NCBI RefSeq assembly: GCF_016495865.1
Contig: NZ_CP054706.1
Coordinates: 434,001 to 498,000 of the forward strand
Direction of reading: 5' to 3'
Origin: Salicibibacter cibi
Lineage (GTDB): Bacteria; Bacillota; Bacilli; Bacillales; Marinococcaceae
Length of the DNA: 64,000 nucleotides
Shown here: positions 45,627 through 55,472 of the stretch, in pieces
How the letters are laid out: each line of letters opens with the position of its first letter
Numbering within the stretch: the first letter of the stretch is position 1
Program-made: the position numbers and the translations under genes
Notes under the pieces: generated by a model
What the model was told of the DNA's origin: nothing
Databases searched by the model: none
What the model saw: only the letters and a program-made list of their open reading frames with translations

Positions 45627-47021
45627 TTGAAGACAATTATTAAAAACGGTACCATTGTAACTTCTTCTGATACTTATAAGGCAGACGTCATAATAGAAGA
45701 AGGAGCCATTACTGGCATAGTAAAAAATGCTACAGCATCCTCAGAAGACAAGGTCATTGATGTAAATGAGCAATATGTATTTCCAGGTGGGATTGACGTG
45801 CATGCTCATCTAGCAAACTCTGGAACAGTCGATGATTTTGAAAGTGGCACTAAGGCAGCGGCAATAGGGGGGTTAACAAGTATAATTAACTTCACAATGC
45901 CTAATGAGGATCAGTCCATACTCGACAATTTACGAGAATGGAAATCAAAAGCAAAGCCCTCTTATATTGATTACGGATTCCATTCCATTATTAATCAGTG
46001 TAATGATAGTGTATTGGATCAAATTCCATCATTGGCTAACGAAGAAGGAGTCACCTCCATTAAGTTATTTATGGCTTATAGAGGTGAAAATATGGTAAGT
46101 GACCTTGAAATGTATAGACTTATGAAAAAAGCTGGAGAAAATGGGATGATCGTTAATGTTCATGCTGAAAATGGGGACGTGGTTGACGAACTTAGAATGG
46201 AGGCGATAGCACAAGGTAATACAGACCCTATTTATCATGCCTATACAAGACCCGCAACTCAGGAAGCAGAGGCAACGAACAGAGCAATTCGAATTGGAGA
46301 GGTAGCAAATACTCCTGTTTATATCGTCCATGTCAGCTGTTCTGATTCACTGGAGCAAATAATTGAAGCTAAAAAAAGAGGTATAACAGTTTATGGAGAA
46401 ACCTGTCCACATTATTTAGTTTTGGATGAAACTTATTTAGAACAAACAGATTTTGAAGGAGCGAAATATGTCTGCTCGCCTCCACTTCGTAAAAAAGAAG
46501 ATCAAGATTCATTATGGAAAGGCATTGCCACAGGAAATATTTCTACAATTGGTTCCGATCATTCTTCGTTATTATTTGATGATGGTAAAAAGGGGAAAGA
46601 AGATTTCACATTAATACCAAACGGTTTACCTAGTATAGAAGATATTTTTCATATCACTTATCATTTTGGTGTTCATGAAGGTCGAATTTCATTGCAAAAG
46701 TTTGTGGATGTTGTAAGTACTGGACCAGCAAAAATATTTGGAATGTATCCGAATAAAGGAACTATTGCTGTTGGAGCCGACGCAGATATTGTTATCTTTG
46801 ATCCCAAGCAATCGAGAGTTATTTCCCAAAAAACACAATACCAAAGTACGGATTATAACATTTATGAAGGCATGGAAGTTAAGGGTGCTATCATCCGCGT
46901 TTTGTCTCGTGGAGAAGAGATTGTTCGAGATAATACTTTTTTAGGAGAACCAGGGCGAGGAAAGTTTATATATCGAAGAAAGTTTTCAGAAAGTAGTATG
47001 AATTATAGTGAAAGTGACTAA
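45627..47021 (+). CDS. Dihydropyrimidinase/hydantoinase-family amidohydrolase
   Basis: 464 residues from TTG 45627 (GGGAGG upstream); the frame extends further back to 45585 but that part lacks a site. Cyclic amidohydrolase: metal-binding GGIDVHAHL near 56-64, the carboxylated-lysine region VTSIKLFMAYRGEN (K), His in VNVHAENGD and YIVHVSCSD, Asp in IGSDHSS. VHAHL replaces the more common VHTH. It would open dihydropyrimidine or hydantoin rings to carbamoyl amino acids, which the M20 hydrolases cleave. Confidence 0.88.
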   Translation: MKTIIKNGTIVTSSDTYKADVIIEEGAITGIVKNATASSEDKVIDVNEQYVFPGGIDVHAHLANSGTVDDFESGTKAAAIGGLTSIINFTMPNEDQSILDNLREWKSKAKPSYIDYGFHSIINQCNDSVLDQIPSLANEEGVTSIKLFMAYRGENMVSDLEMYRLMKKAGENGMIVNVHAENGDVVDELRMEAIAQGNTDPIYHAYTRPATQEAEATNRAIRIGEVANTPVYIVHVSCSDSLEQIIEAKKRGITVYGETCPHYLVLDETYLEQTDFEGAKYVCSPPLRKKEDQDSLWKGIATGNISTIGSDHSSLLFDDGKKGKEDFTLIPNGLPSIEDIFHITYHFGVHEGRISLQKFVDVVSTGPAKIFGMYPNKGTIAVGADADIVIFDPKQSRVISQKTQYQSTDYNIYEGMEVKGAIIRVLSRGEEIVRDNTFLGEPGRGKFIYRRKFSESSMNYSESD

Positions 47022-47088
47022 TAATCAGGAAAAAATGTCTGTGATTTTCTTGTAACCGTTTTCGAACGGATTTGCTCGAGCTTTATCC

Positions 47089-47108
47089 GGGGCGGGCTAG
47101 CCCGCCCC
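47089..47108. repeat. 20-bp perfect GC-rich palindrome
   Basis: GGGGCGGGCTAGCCCGCCCC is completely self-complementary and far richer in GC than its surroundings. It is not followed by a T-run, so it is either a strong mRNA hairpin between the hydantoinase and permease genes or a REP-like repeat. Confidence 0.6.
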
Positions 47109-47280
47109 AGGTAAACCCTGGAAACCCTGTGCCACGGATCATGATGGTAGTGTTGCATTTAATATTGCAATTTACGATTTTTAAGGTGAAAATTCAATGC
47201 CGTCTATCAATCGCGTGCATTTATGATTAAACTGGGTTCTAAAAAAAAGAGCATTAATAATAGGGATGGTGAAAGTTAAA

Positions 47281-48753
47281 ATGGGCTCTAATTTGAGTGG
47301 TAGTTTTCAAGATAGATGGGACTCTTCCCTATACAATTCTGATTTAGCACCCGTTCCAACAGAAAAAAAGAGTTGGACATGGTGGACCTATGCTTGTATT
47401 TGGATGGGAATAGCACATAATGTAAATCAATGGATTATAGTAGCTATAATGATTCAGCAAGGAATGAGTTTTTGGCAAGCATTTGGAGTTGTGTGCTTTG
47501 TGTTTGGGATTGTATATATCGCTATAGTAGCGAATAGTATAGCTGGTGCAAAATTTGGCATACCTTTCCCTGTTATTATTAGAGCAGCATTTGGACACAG
47601 AGCTGCTTTGGTACCAATTTTCATACGAGGCGTTATGGGGATTTTTTGGTTTGGAATCTTTATGTTTTTAGCTAGCGAAGCAATAGATGTTGCATTTGGA
47701 GCTGTTATTCCCGGGTGGGGTGGTTTGGAGGATATTCGAATACTTGGAATGGGTCTGAATACATTAATTGGCTATGCAATCTCTATTGCTCTACATTATT
47801 TCGTTATTACTAAAGGGATTCAGCGAATAAAGAACTTTGAAATGTGGGCAGGCCCTGTAATTATGGTTGTAGCTATAGGTCTAGTTTTCTGGGCTATGGA
47901 CGTTGCGGGTGGATTTATGCCATTGATTACTATTGAGTCTACAATTTCAGGTGGAGAATTTTGGTCGCTTTTCTTTCTATCGGCAACGGGAATAATTGGT
48001 ACAGTGGCTACTTTAATAGTAAATATTTCTGATTTAACGAGATATGCTCGGAGCCAAAAAGACCATTTGATAGGCTCGTTAATTGGTGTGCCCGGGATGT
48101 TTATTTTATTTAGCGCGATTACACTTCTCGTAACGGCTGGTTCTGTAATTGCGTTCGGTGATGCCGTTTATGACCCGATACAAATCATAGCACAATTAGA
48201 CAACAATTTTCTTGTTTTTATTGCTGCTATAACAGTTTTGTTTTCGATAATAGGTTTAAATGCTGCCACAAATGCAGTAGCAGTAGGATTTGATTTGGCA
48301 GCTCTAGCACCTAAGTATCTTTCTTTTTCAAGAGCTGGAGTAATCGCTATCGTAATTGGTGTATTTATGGTTCCTTGGTTATGGTATGGTCAGGCAGAAA
48401 CTATGAACAATATTATGGGTATACTTGGTTCTCTTATGGGAGCGTTGTTAGCTATCATGTTAGTAGACTTTTATTTTGTGCGACGCAGGAAATATGATGT
48501 AGACAGCTTGTTTATGAAACATGGGGAATATGAATATAAAAATGGTTTTAATTGGCGTGGAATAACAGCATTTGCTATAGGCTCGTTTATAGCTTTAATT
48601 GGCCTTATCATTCCTCAACTAGGATGGTTATATAGTTTTAACTGGTTTTTGGGAATAGCAGGAGCTGGTATCTCTTACATGATATTGACAACACGTAAGG
48701 TAGATAAAGAGAAAAATACAGAGGTAACAACCTCAGATGACATAGCTAACTAG
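47281..48753 (+). CDS. NCS1-family permease (hydantoin/allantoin/cytosine-type)
   Basis: 490 residues from ATG 47281 (GGTGA upstream); ATG 47266 is an alternative. About 12 helices. NCS1 features: Asn-rich start WTWWTYACIWMGIAHNVNQW, FGIPFPVIIRAAFGHRAALVPIFIRGVMGIFWFG, TLIVNISDLTRYARSQKDH and GINSATNAV-like GLNAATNAVAVGFDLAALAPKYLS. These Na+- or H+-coupled carriers bring in hydantoins, purines, pyrimidines or allantoin, a match for the enzymes just upstream. Confidence 0.9.
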   Translation: MGSNLSGSFQDRWDSSLYNSDLAPVPTEKKSWTWWTYACIWMGIAHNVNQWIIVAIMIQQGMSFWQAFGVVCFVFGIVYIAIVANSIAGAKFGIPFPVIIRAAFGHRAALVPIFIRGVMGIFWFGIFMFLASEAIDVAFGAVIPGWGGLEDIRILGMGLNTLIGYAISIALHYFVITKGIQRIKNFEMWAGPVIMVVAIGLVFWAMDVAGGFMPLITIESTISGGEFWSLFFLSATGIIGTVATLIVNISDLTRYARSQKDHLIGSLIGVPGMFILFSAITLLVTAGSVIAFGDAVYDPIQIIAQLDNNFLVFIAAITVLFSIIGLNAATNAVAVGFDLAALAPKYLSFSRAGVIAIVIGVFMVPWLWYGQAETMNNIMGILGSLMGALLAIMLVDFYFVRRRKYDVDSLFMKHGEYEYKNGFNWRGITAFAIGSFIALIGLIIPQLGWLYSFNWFLGIAGAGISYMILTTRKVDKEKNTEVTTSDDIAN

Positions 48754-48918
48754 TTGAATAACCGAGCAAAGTTGTGTCATTTAATAGATGGAAGTAGGCT
48801 ACCTGAGATCAAGTAGGACAGATGGTAAACGGAATAGAAACACTTACTTTGCATAAAATGGGCTAATACCACCTTTAAATGTTGATTAAATTTCAAAGCT
48901 TAAATTTCTAGCTCAAGA

Positions 48919-49018
48919 TCGAGCGAAAATGAAAAAATTCCCCCAAAGAGGGGGAAGCTAGTCAGGTGAGGCAAGGAAGCCTTTGCCTCACCAGCATCAG
49001 TGACGAGATGTAATTTTA
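48919..49018 (+). ncRNA. Structured 5' leader RNA candidate, copy 1 (riboswitch-like)
   Basis: Three stems in a row, then a ribosome site and the SDR gene at 49032. P1: TTCCCCC (48938-48944) with GGGGGAA (48950-48956). P2: GGTGAGGCAA (48965-48974) with TTGCCTCACC (48983-48992). P3: CATC (48995-48998) with GATG (49007-49010). Lead-in TCGAGCGAAAATGAAAAAATTC and linkers GAAGC and TCAGG are kept in the second copy at 55473, while stems change and still pair. I do not recognise a known riboswitch class. Confidence 0.6.
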
Positions 49019-49031
49019 AGGGAGGACGGAA

Positions 49032-49949
49032 ATGAATGTTTTGGTTACAGGGAGTTCAGGTCTTATTGGAGCTTCCTTAGTTAAAGGTCTAGCAGATGAG
49101 GGTTTTAAAGTGATTGGATATGATAAATTTAGCAACAATGCTATCCCTCACAAAGATTACAAATTTGAGGAAGGAGATCTTTGTGATTTTCCCCGTTTGG
49201 CTTCGGTCATAAAAAAATATAAGATAGATTCAATTATCCATTGCGGAGGCATGTCTCATCCTCAAGTAGGTGCTATCTCGCCCTATAATATAGTGCAAAC
49301 AAATATAGTGGGAACTACAAACGTTTTTGAAAGTGCACGTTTATTTAATGTAAAAAAGGTTGTTTATATAAGCTCAGGTGCTGTTTACGGAAAGAATCAG
49401 TTATGTGTTACAAAAGAGACTGACCAATTAAACCCAACAACTATTTATGGTGTTTCAAAAGTAACAGGGGAACAAATTGCTGCTGTTTTTGCTTCAAATT
49501 ACGGAGTAGAAAGTATCTCATTAAGATTGGCATTTGTCTATGGTCCTAATCGCCTTATGCCTGATCCATTAAAAATGTTATTGAGTCAAGCAATAGCCGG
49601 AGAAAATATATATGAAGAAAAAGGTGCAGATCAAAAACTGGAATTTATTTATATAAAAGATGTAGTTACTGCAATAAAAAAAGCTTTGATTTTGACTAAT
49701 CTAAAACATAATGTTTTTAATATTGGAAGTGGCGTAAATGACTCATTGATGGAAGTGATATCCGTCATCAGAGGCTTGTTTCCCAATATTTCAATTGAAA
49801 TAGGGAAAGGTGATTTTGGCTACGATAGAATAGGAGCGTTTGATTGCTCTAGAGCAAAAGAGGAACTTGGTTTTAGCCCAAACTATTCTTTAAAAGAAGG
49901 AATACGTGACTATGCTAAGTTTTTGAAAGAATATCAAAATCAAACATAG
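49032..49949 (+). CDS. NAD-dependent epimerase/dehydratase (extended SDR)
   Basis: 305 residues. Rossmann motif TGSSGLIGASLV at 7-18, YISSGAVYGK with catalytic Ser, YGVSKVTGE with Tyr and Lys, LRLAFVYGPNR. Extended SDRs of this type oxidise or epimerise sugars or uronates (uronate dehydrogenase, UDP-sugar epimerase). RBS GGGAGG directly follows the structured leader. With the next SDR it forms a two-gene unit. Substrate not readable. Confidence 0.88.
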   Translation: MNVLVTGSSGLIGASLVKGLADEGFKVIGYDKFSNNAIPHKDYKFEEGDLCDFPRLASVIKKYKIDSIIHCGGMSHPQVGAISPYNIVQTNIVGTTNVFESARLFNVKKVVYISSGAVYGKNQLCVTKETDQLNPTTIYGVSKVTGEQIAAVFASNYGVESISLRLAFVYGPNRLMPDPLKMLLSQAIAGENIYEEKGADQKLEFIYIKDVVTAIKKALILTNLKHNVFNIGSGVNDSLMEVISVIRGLFPNISIEIGKGDFGYDRIGAFDCSRAKEELGFSPNYSLKEGIRDYAKFLKEYQNQT

Positions 49950-49987
49950 ATTTTTAGCACAAATTAAATAGAAAGAAGGTAGATCTT

Positions 49988-50746
49988 TTGAAACTGAAAG
50001 GTAAAGTGGTGGTCATAACAGGAGCAGGTCCAGGTTTGGGAATGGGTAGAGGCTTTCCAATTGCTTTTGCTAAAGAAGGAGCGAATCTTTCTCTGAATTA
50101 CTACGGAGAAAATAAAAGTACAGTTGAAGACTTTAAAGACGAATTACAAAAATATGGATCTGAGGTAATTTTGAAGGAAGGAGATATATCAAATGAAGAA
50201 ACGGTACAGCAGTTAGTAGAGTCCACAATAAATAAGTTTGGAAGAATAGATGTTTTACTAAATAATGCAGCTATTTCAACTCAAAGTCTAATTAAAGATA
50301 TGCCAACCGATATGTGGGATAGAATGATGGAGGTTAATTTAAAGAGTGTCTTTCTAACAACGAGATATGTAATTCCTCAGATGATTTCTCAAAAACATGG
50401 AAGGATAATTAATATAGCTTCTCAAATAGGACAAAAAGGAGGTGTAGAACATAGTCATTACGCGGCTGCCAAGGCAGGGGTAATTGGTTTTACAAAATCA
50501 ATAGCACAAGAATTAGGTCAATCCGGCATTAATGCAAATTGTATTGCACCTGGGCCGATAAATACCCAATTAATGGCTGGGGTGAATGAAGAATGGAAAA
50601 CTAGAAAGTTAAACGAACTTGTAGTACCTCGACTAGGGGAAGTGGAAGAGGTTGTCCCTACCGCTATCTTTTTAGCATCAGAACCAGATGGTAATATTTA
50701 CACAGGACAAACTTTAGGCCCTAATTGTGGAGATGTAATGTTATAA
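49988..50746 (+). CDS. Classical SDR oxidoreductase (3-oxoacyl-ACP reductase-like)
   Basis: 252 residues from TTG 49988 (AGAAGGTAG upstream). GAGPGLGMGRGFPIAFAKEGA is a variant glycine motif with extra residues; NNAAIS, then SQIGQKGGVEHSHYAAAKAG with Ser, Tyr and Lys, and the C-terminal GNIYTGQTLGPNCGDVM. NAD(P)-dependent alcohol or keto sugar oxidoreductase; role inferred from pairing with the upstream SDR. Confidence 0.88.
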   Translation: MKLKGKVVVITGAGPGLGMGRGFPIAFAKEGANLSLNYYGENKSTVEDFKDELQKYGSEVILKEGDISNEETVQQLVESTINKFGRIDVLLNNAAISTQSLIKDMPTDMWDRMMEVNLKSVFLTTRYVIPQMISQKHGRIINIASQIGQKGGVEHSHYAAAKAGVIGFTKSIAQELGQSGINANCIAPGPINTQLMAGVNEEWKTRKLNELVVPRLGEVEEVVPTAIFLASEPDGNIYTGQTLGPNCGDVML

Positions 50747-50908
50747 AGTTTGTAATTAAGTAAGGGCAGTCATTCCCAGCGAGTTAGTTAATAGGGAGGG
50801 TAAGTCTGAAATAAACCACTGATGCTTTTGCTAAATAAAAGCGCATGGCAAATAAGCCATCACTAGATGACTGATTTGGTAATGTATGGTAATAAGGGTG
50901 GTTGGAGT

Positions 50909-52153
50909 CTACGTCACTGTTTCCTTGATCCGAAAACCTTGGGATTTTGCCAATGATAGTGCTTGTTCAACCGTGATTTCACGGCTTACCGGAAGAACAT
51001 CGGCTTTTTGATACAAATCCGGATTGTAAGGTTCTTTCTTCTTTAGGATATGGTAAATGGCTGTTAACAACATGCGTGCGATAGCGATGATGGCACGCTT
51101 GTGTCCTCGACGCTTTTTGATTCTCAAATAGCGGTTTCGGATTTCGGGATGTTTATCGCTTTTGACGACAGCGGTCGCACAATGGACTAAAAGGGGCTTG
51201 ATGTAGACCCCTGCTCTGGAGACTCTTACTGACTTTTTCTTGCCGGCACTTTCGTTATTTGTAGGGGTTAACCCTGCCCAGGAACATAAATGCTTAGCTG
51301 TCGGGAACACGTCCATATCGACACCTATTTCAGAAACCACGGCAATGGCTGAAAAGATGTTTTTAAAGGACGGAACAGTTAAGATCAAGTTAATTTCTTC
51401 TGTGTAGGGCTCGGCAAGGGAAAGGATCAGTTCCTCAAGGTCAGATTTTCGTGCGTTAAGGTTGTCGTAATGTTTTTTAATAACGGCCAATTTACCGGAC
51501 TGTTCTGGTGTAATAAAACCCTCAACGGCAAGTTTCAGCTCTGGAATTTTATGATCCATGGAGCCGTGAATCAGAGGCTCAATGTCAAAGGTGGTGTCCG
51601 TTGGATCTTCCAGCAGCTTGCCAATGATATTCATGGAACTTTTTCCAAAGGTATCAGACACCACATTTCCAAGCTGGATGTTCGAAACGGTAAGGCTGTT
51701 TTGAACTCGATTTTTCTCGCTTGATGTAAAGTTCGTTAGTTTAAAACGATAACGCATCAAGTCACGAAGCTGCCGAATAGCGAGCGGAGGCATAAAGCTT
51801 CCGGCTACAAGGTCATGTTTGAATAAATCAGCGATCCATTTCGCATCCTTTTTATCCGTTTTTTTACCACGGATGGCTTTGACGTATTTCGGATGGGCCA
51901 AGGTGATGTTGCAGGAATGTTCCAAGACATTGAACACGGGAATCCAGTACTTTCCGGTCGATTCCATGCAGACATCCTTGCAATTGTGTTCACAAAGCCA
52001 CTGTGACAGCTCTTTCAACCCTTTGGTATAGGTTGAAAAGCGATGGCGTTTGTAAGTCGTGACGCCTTCGTCGGTAGAAGCAATACAAGCAACAACAAAG
52101 GTTTTGTGGACGTCAATACCACAACAAATGGGATATACAATTTTTAATCCCAT
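50909..52153 (-). CDS. IS110-family DEDD transposase (recombinase)
   Basis: 414 residues from ATG 52153 (AAAGGAG upstream; a TTG at 52156 is in frame). RuvC-like N-terminal domain with CCGIDVHK (first Asp), CMESTGKYW (Glu) and KTDKKDAKWIADL (Asp pair); C-terminal transposase-20 domain with WAGLTPTNNESAGKKK and VSRAGVYIKPLLVHCA including the serine nucleophile region. IS110 enzymes work with a guide RNA encoded in the element's own non-coding end. Frame intact, so possibly active. Element borders not determined; 50747-50908 and 52154-52440 hold its non-coding flanks. Confidence 0.93.
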   Translation of the reverse strand: MGLKIVYPICCGIDVHKTFVVACIASTDEGVTTYKRHRFSTYTKGLKELSQWLCEHNCKDVCMESTGKYWIPVFNVLEHSCNITLAHPKYVKAIRGKKTDKKDAKWIADLFKHDLVAGSFMPPLAIRQLRDLMRYRFKLTNFTSSEKNRVQNSLTVSNIQLGNVVSDTFGKSSMNIIGKLLEDPTDTTFDIEPLIHGSMDHKIPELKLAVEGFITPEQSGKLAVIKKHYDNLNARKSDLEELILSLAEPYTEEINLILTVPSFKNIFSAIAVVSEIGVDMDVFPTAKHLCSWAGLTPTNNESAGKKKSVRVSRAGVYIKPLLVHCATAVVKSDKHPEIRNRYLRIKKRRGHKRAIIAIARMLLTAIYHILKKKEPYNPDLYQKADVLPVSREITVEQALSLAKSQGFRIKETVT

Positions 52154-52170
52154 CAAGGTTTCACTCCTTT

Positions 52171-52381
52171 CTAGAATATATAGGGATAAACAGCATTGAC
52201 TGATTGCCCAGCAATAAACGAGTGAGTTGTTTATACAAAGATAAGTCTACGTGCTCGATGGCACACTTATTTGTGCTTGGGAAGGCAATCTACACATATA
52301 ATTATTCGGTCAATCCGCTATCGGAATGGCCCACTCACCTCCGCGTGATTTGTAGTTAACTGCGTATCCCTATAAATCTAG
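52171..52381. repeat. Inverted repeats bounding the non-coding region before the IS110 recombinase
   Basis: CTAGAATATATAGGGATA (52171-52188) and its near inverse (52365-52381, CTAGATTTATAGGGATA on the other strand) frame about 210 bases. IS110 elements normally lack terminal inverted repeats, so this pair could be part of the guide-RNA end or a separate small element. Confidence 0.5.
52190..52345 (-). ncRNA. Candidate bridge (seek) RNA of the IS110 element
   Basis: The non-coding stretch before the recombinase contains nested complementary segments: ATTGAC (52195-52200) with GTCAAT (52309-52314), and GATTGCC (52202-52208) with GGCAATC (52284-52290); GTGAGT (52222-52227) can also pair with ACTCAC (52333-52338). 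Location and length suit the guide RNA of IS110 group elements. The guide loops cannot be assigned without the element borders. Confidence 0.4.
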
Positions 52382-52458
52382 AGTAATACAAAAAACGCTC
52401 GGCGCAAGTACACATTTCATGACGTTTTGTGCCTTGAGCGAAAGGAATGGCTATAATT

Positions 52459-53688
52459 ATGAGTGTTGAAAATCTTAGAGAAAAAATCAGGACAGCAATT
52501 GACTCAGATGAATTGATGGATATAGTAAGGAAATTGATATCAATCCCAAGTCATACAGGGTTAGAAGAAAAAGAAAAAAATGTTGCTCAATATTTATATG
52601 AGCTTTTTAAATCAGAGGGAATTGATGTTTATTTACAAGAAGTATTCGATGGTCGTTCCAATGTGATAGCAACACTAAAGGGATCAAGTAACGGGCGTAG
52701 TTTAATGTTAAATGGACATATTGATACTGTCCCACCTCTTTCAATGGAGAGCCCTTTTACACCAATAGAACGTGACGGTAAACTATATGGCCGCGGATCT
52801 GCAGATATGAAATCTGGTGTTGCTACAATGGTCTATGCCTTAATTGTCCTCAACCGATTAGGTATAGAACTTAATGGGGAGCTTGTTTTTGCTGGTGTTA
52901 TAGATGAAGAGTCGTCAAGAAGTGCAGGAACCAATTTCATTGTAGAAAATGGACCGAAGACAGATTTAGCTATAGTGGGTGAGCCTACTAGCCTTCATCC
53001 TGTTGTTGCGCATAAAGGCATTACTTATTTTGAGGTTAGTTTTACTGGAGAAGCAGTTCATTCCAGTGTACCTGAAAATGGTGCAAATGCGATTAATGCA
53101 GCTGCCGATTTCATAAAACGAGCGGAGGAAGAGTTGGTACCAAAATATAAAAAAATGAACCATCCATATGTGGGGGCGCCTACAGTAACTATGAATTTGA
53201 TCCAAGGAGGATCTAAGGGGAATATGCCTTATTTATCTGATCCTAATTTTGCAATAGCGGGTACTGTAGCTGACACATGTAGTGTATATATAGATATACG
53301 CTGGACTCCTTATCAAAGTTCTGATAACATTCAAAAAGATGTAGAAGAGATTGCAAAATTTATAGAGAAAAAACGTCCGAAAATTAATGTTGAAGTAAAA
53401 CCTATATTACCTCATCCTGCAATGGAGATAAAATCTGATCATGTTTTAGTACGGTCTGTACAATCAAATTTAAGAGACGAGTTAAAAAAAGAGAAAAAGA
53501 TAACCGGAGCAACATATTGGGGTGATTCTGGATTGTTATCTGACCTTTCAAATATTCCAACCCTCTTGTTTGGGCCTGGAGATATAGGATGTGCACATTC
53601 AGATAATGAGTTTATCGATATTAAACATATTGAGCCAGCAGCTATAGTATATGCGCTTACTGCTTTAGAAATGTGTGGGAAGAGTTAA
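52459..53688 (+). CDS. M20-family peptidase/deacylase (ArgE/DapE-like)
   Basis: 409 residues from ATG 52459; the ATG at 52447 is too near the AAAGGA site. Metal ligands: His and Asp in LMLNGHIDTVPP, Asp in YGRGSADMKSGVA, Glu pair in GVIDEESSRSAGT, Asp/Glu in VGEPTS and a C-terminal His in CAHSDNEF. Central dimerisation domain begins at KGITYFEVSFTGEAVHSSVPENGANAI. It resembles acetylornithine deacetylase/succinyl-diaminopimelate desuccinylase relatives. Likely hydrolyses an N-acyl amino acid. Its upstream region was probably set by the IS110 insertion. Confidence 0.88.
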   Translation: MSVENLREKIRTAIDSDELMDIVRKLISIPSHTGLEEKEKNVAQYLYELFKSEGIDVYLQEVFDGRSNVIATLKGSSNGRSLMLNGHIDTVPPLSMESPFTPIERDGKLYGRGSADMKSGVATMVYALIVLNRLGIELNGELVFAGVIDEESSRSAGTNFIVENGPKTDLAIVGEPTSLHPVVAHKGITYFEVSFTGEAVHSSVPENGANAINAAADFIKRAEEELVPKYKKMNHPYVGAPTVTMNLIQGGSKGNMPYLSDPNFAIAGTVADTCSVYIDIRWTPYQSSDNIQKDVEEIAKFIEKKRPKINVEVKPILPHPAMEIKSDHVLVRSVQSNLRDELKKEKKITGATYWGDSGLLSDLSNIPTLLFGPGDIGCAHSDNEFIDIKHIEPAAIVYALTALEMCGKS

Positions 53689-53876
53689 TAAATGCCAAAT
53701 GGTTACTGCCAGCATCAGACCAATTAAATTGAAAACATCATAAATATAGCCTCTCGGAATTCGTGAGCCAAAAAAGGGAGGAGCGCTAAAATCTGAACTG
53801 GGAAAAATGGTAATGGAAACCATTTTCAAAAAAGGGCGCACTGAACTAAGGTTTGATCAGACTATTTTTAAAAAAC

Positions 53877-55384
53877 TTAGACAGCAGCCGGACAGATGTG
53901 TTTCTTGAGCTTGTTCCACTCCTCTTTTTGGCTAGCGTACCAAGCGTCGAGATGTTGGCAGATCATAATGCCATAGATGCGCATATACCACATCATGGTT
54001 GAACGATGGCGGCCTGATTCCAAATGATAATCCACCTTTTCACGTTTGTTCGTGCGCTCACTGGATGTGCGTGTGTTATAAACGAGCGTCCATGCCTTGG
54101 TGTCTTGGGAAACAAACGAGGGTTATCTTTGGTACGCGTGTAATAGGTTCGGCCGTACTTGGCATCCGAACATCCGCAATCGGGCGAACAGCGCCACTTA
54201 CGGCGGTGACGGCCTTTGTCATAGCCGTTGGGTTTCATCTTGTTCCCATTCGGACAGATCGGAATGCCTTCCGGAGATATCTCAATGTCACTGCTTGTTT
54301 CTATGTTCGATTTGGTTCGAGTGTTCAAATCGATAAAAGGCTCGATCTCTTGATGGATTAAGAGCTCGTAGATGGCCTGAGCATCATGGGCGGCATCAAG
54401 AATCATCCGGCGGGCCGTGCCCAAGGTGAAACGTTGCTGGAATTCAACCGAGCTGGCGACCAGGCTGACGGCGTCATGCCGGGAAGCCGGCTGCAATCGC
54501 GGATAGATAGGCAAATCGTAAGGGCTATCGGCAGCGGTGAACATGTAGAGGTGATAGCCGTTAAAGTAGCGCTCTCGAGAGCTATCCCATCCCGCGTCAC
54601 AGTCGGGTTGGGAAAAGAAGCGATGATGGTTGCATCCAGTTATACCACGGGCACGACAATCACATGTGGCTTTGCTTCGGCGATAGGCTTGGGTGACAAG
54701 GGGTGTTCCGTCCCCGGCGACACTAAGATGGTCGGCATCGCCGAGCAAGCCAAGCGCTTGGGAAACACTCAGAATATTCGTCTCGAAGAACTGGAAGAGC
54801 CGATCACCGGGCAGTTCCACATGGACGTCGATGGATCGTAACACCCACGTGACTAAACGCTGGACTTTTCCCGGTTTCATAGGAGCTTTCTCCCCCTTCT
54901 TGTTCTTGGATGTTTGCTTTTTCTTCTTCTTGGGCTGTTTTTTGGGTTTGATGTTTTTGTCCGCCACCGGCCACAACCGTCGGAAGAAGTCATAGAACGT
55001 TCCGAGTCCGGGGATATCATCCGGCGAAAACCCACTGAGGATGGCATAAATAGGCGTTCGCATCATGATATTCACCCATTCCGTCAGCCCTTTTTCTGGA
55101 TTCGTAAACAAGTAAACGAGATACGAGCGTATCATCGAGGCTGGATCGCGCGGTTCAGGCCCTCGGTTCGAGTAAGTCGCCCTTAATTGAGTGGTAATGC
55201 CGGATAGATCAGCCTGCCAGCATTTTAAGATTAAAGGCCAATCGGCATTCACGAATAAGATCGCGCGTCCATAACGGGCGTGAAGTTGTTCCATGACAAA
55301 ATGTTGGTAATCAGCATGCGGAATAACCGTCGGTTTCAAGTAAAAACCCCCAATAATCGTAGTAAGGGAAAAAGTTCCCATCAC
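53877..55384 (-). pseudogene. DDE transposase (IS4/IS1182-like), frameshifted near its C-terminus
   Basis: From GTG 55384: ILFVNADWPLILKCWQADLSG, EPRDPASMIRSYLVYLFTNPEKGLTEW, lysine-rich linker (about 148-170), VAGDGTPL (first Asp), MILDAAHDAQAIYELL (second Asp), and a zinc-like CNGNK/CSPDCGC region. After DNPRLFP near 54112 the frame is lost by one base; the true end QDTKAWTLVYNTRTSSERTNKREKVDYHLESGRHRS reads on in another frame to TAA at 53877-53879. The glutamate motif lies in that shifted part, so the protein made would be inactive. Confidence 0.8.
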
Positions 55385-55472
55385 TGGCGATTATGAGGCC
55401 AATTTGAAAATGTCAAGTGCTTTTTTACCTATAAAACAAAGAAATTTAAGAACATTAATTTCCATTTTCAAA

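Noticed and set aside
53999..54995. Several plus-strand frames of 80-150 codons
   Set aside because: They are antisense to the frameshifted transposase and have no ribosome sites.
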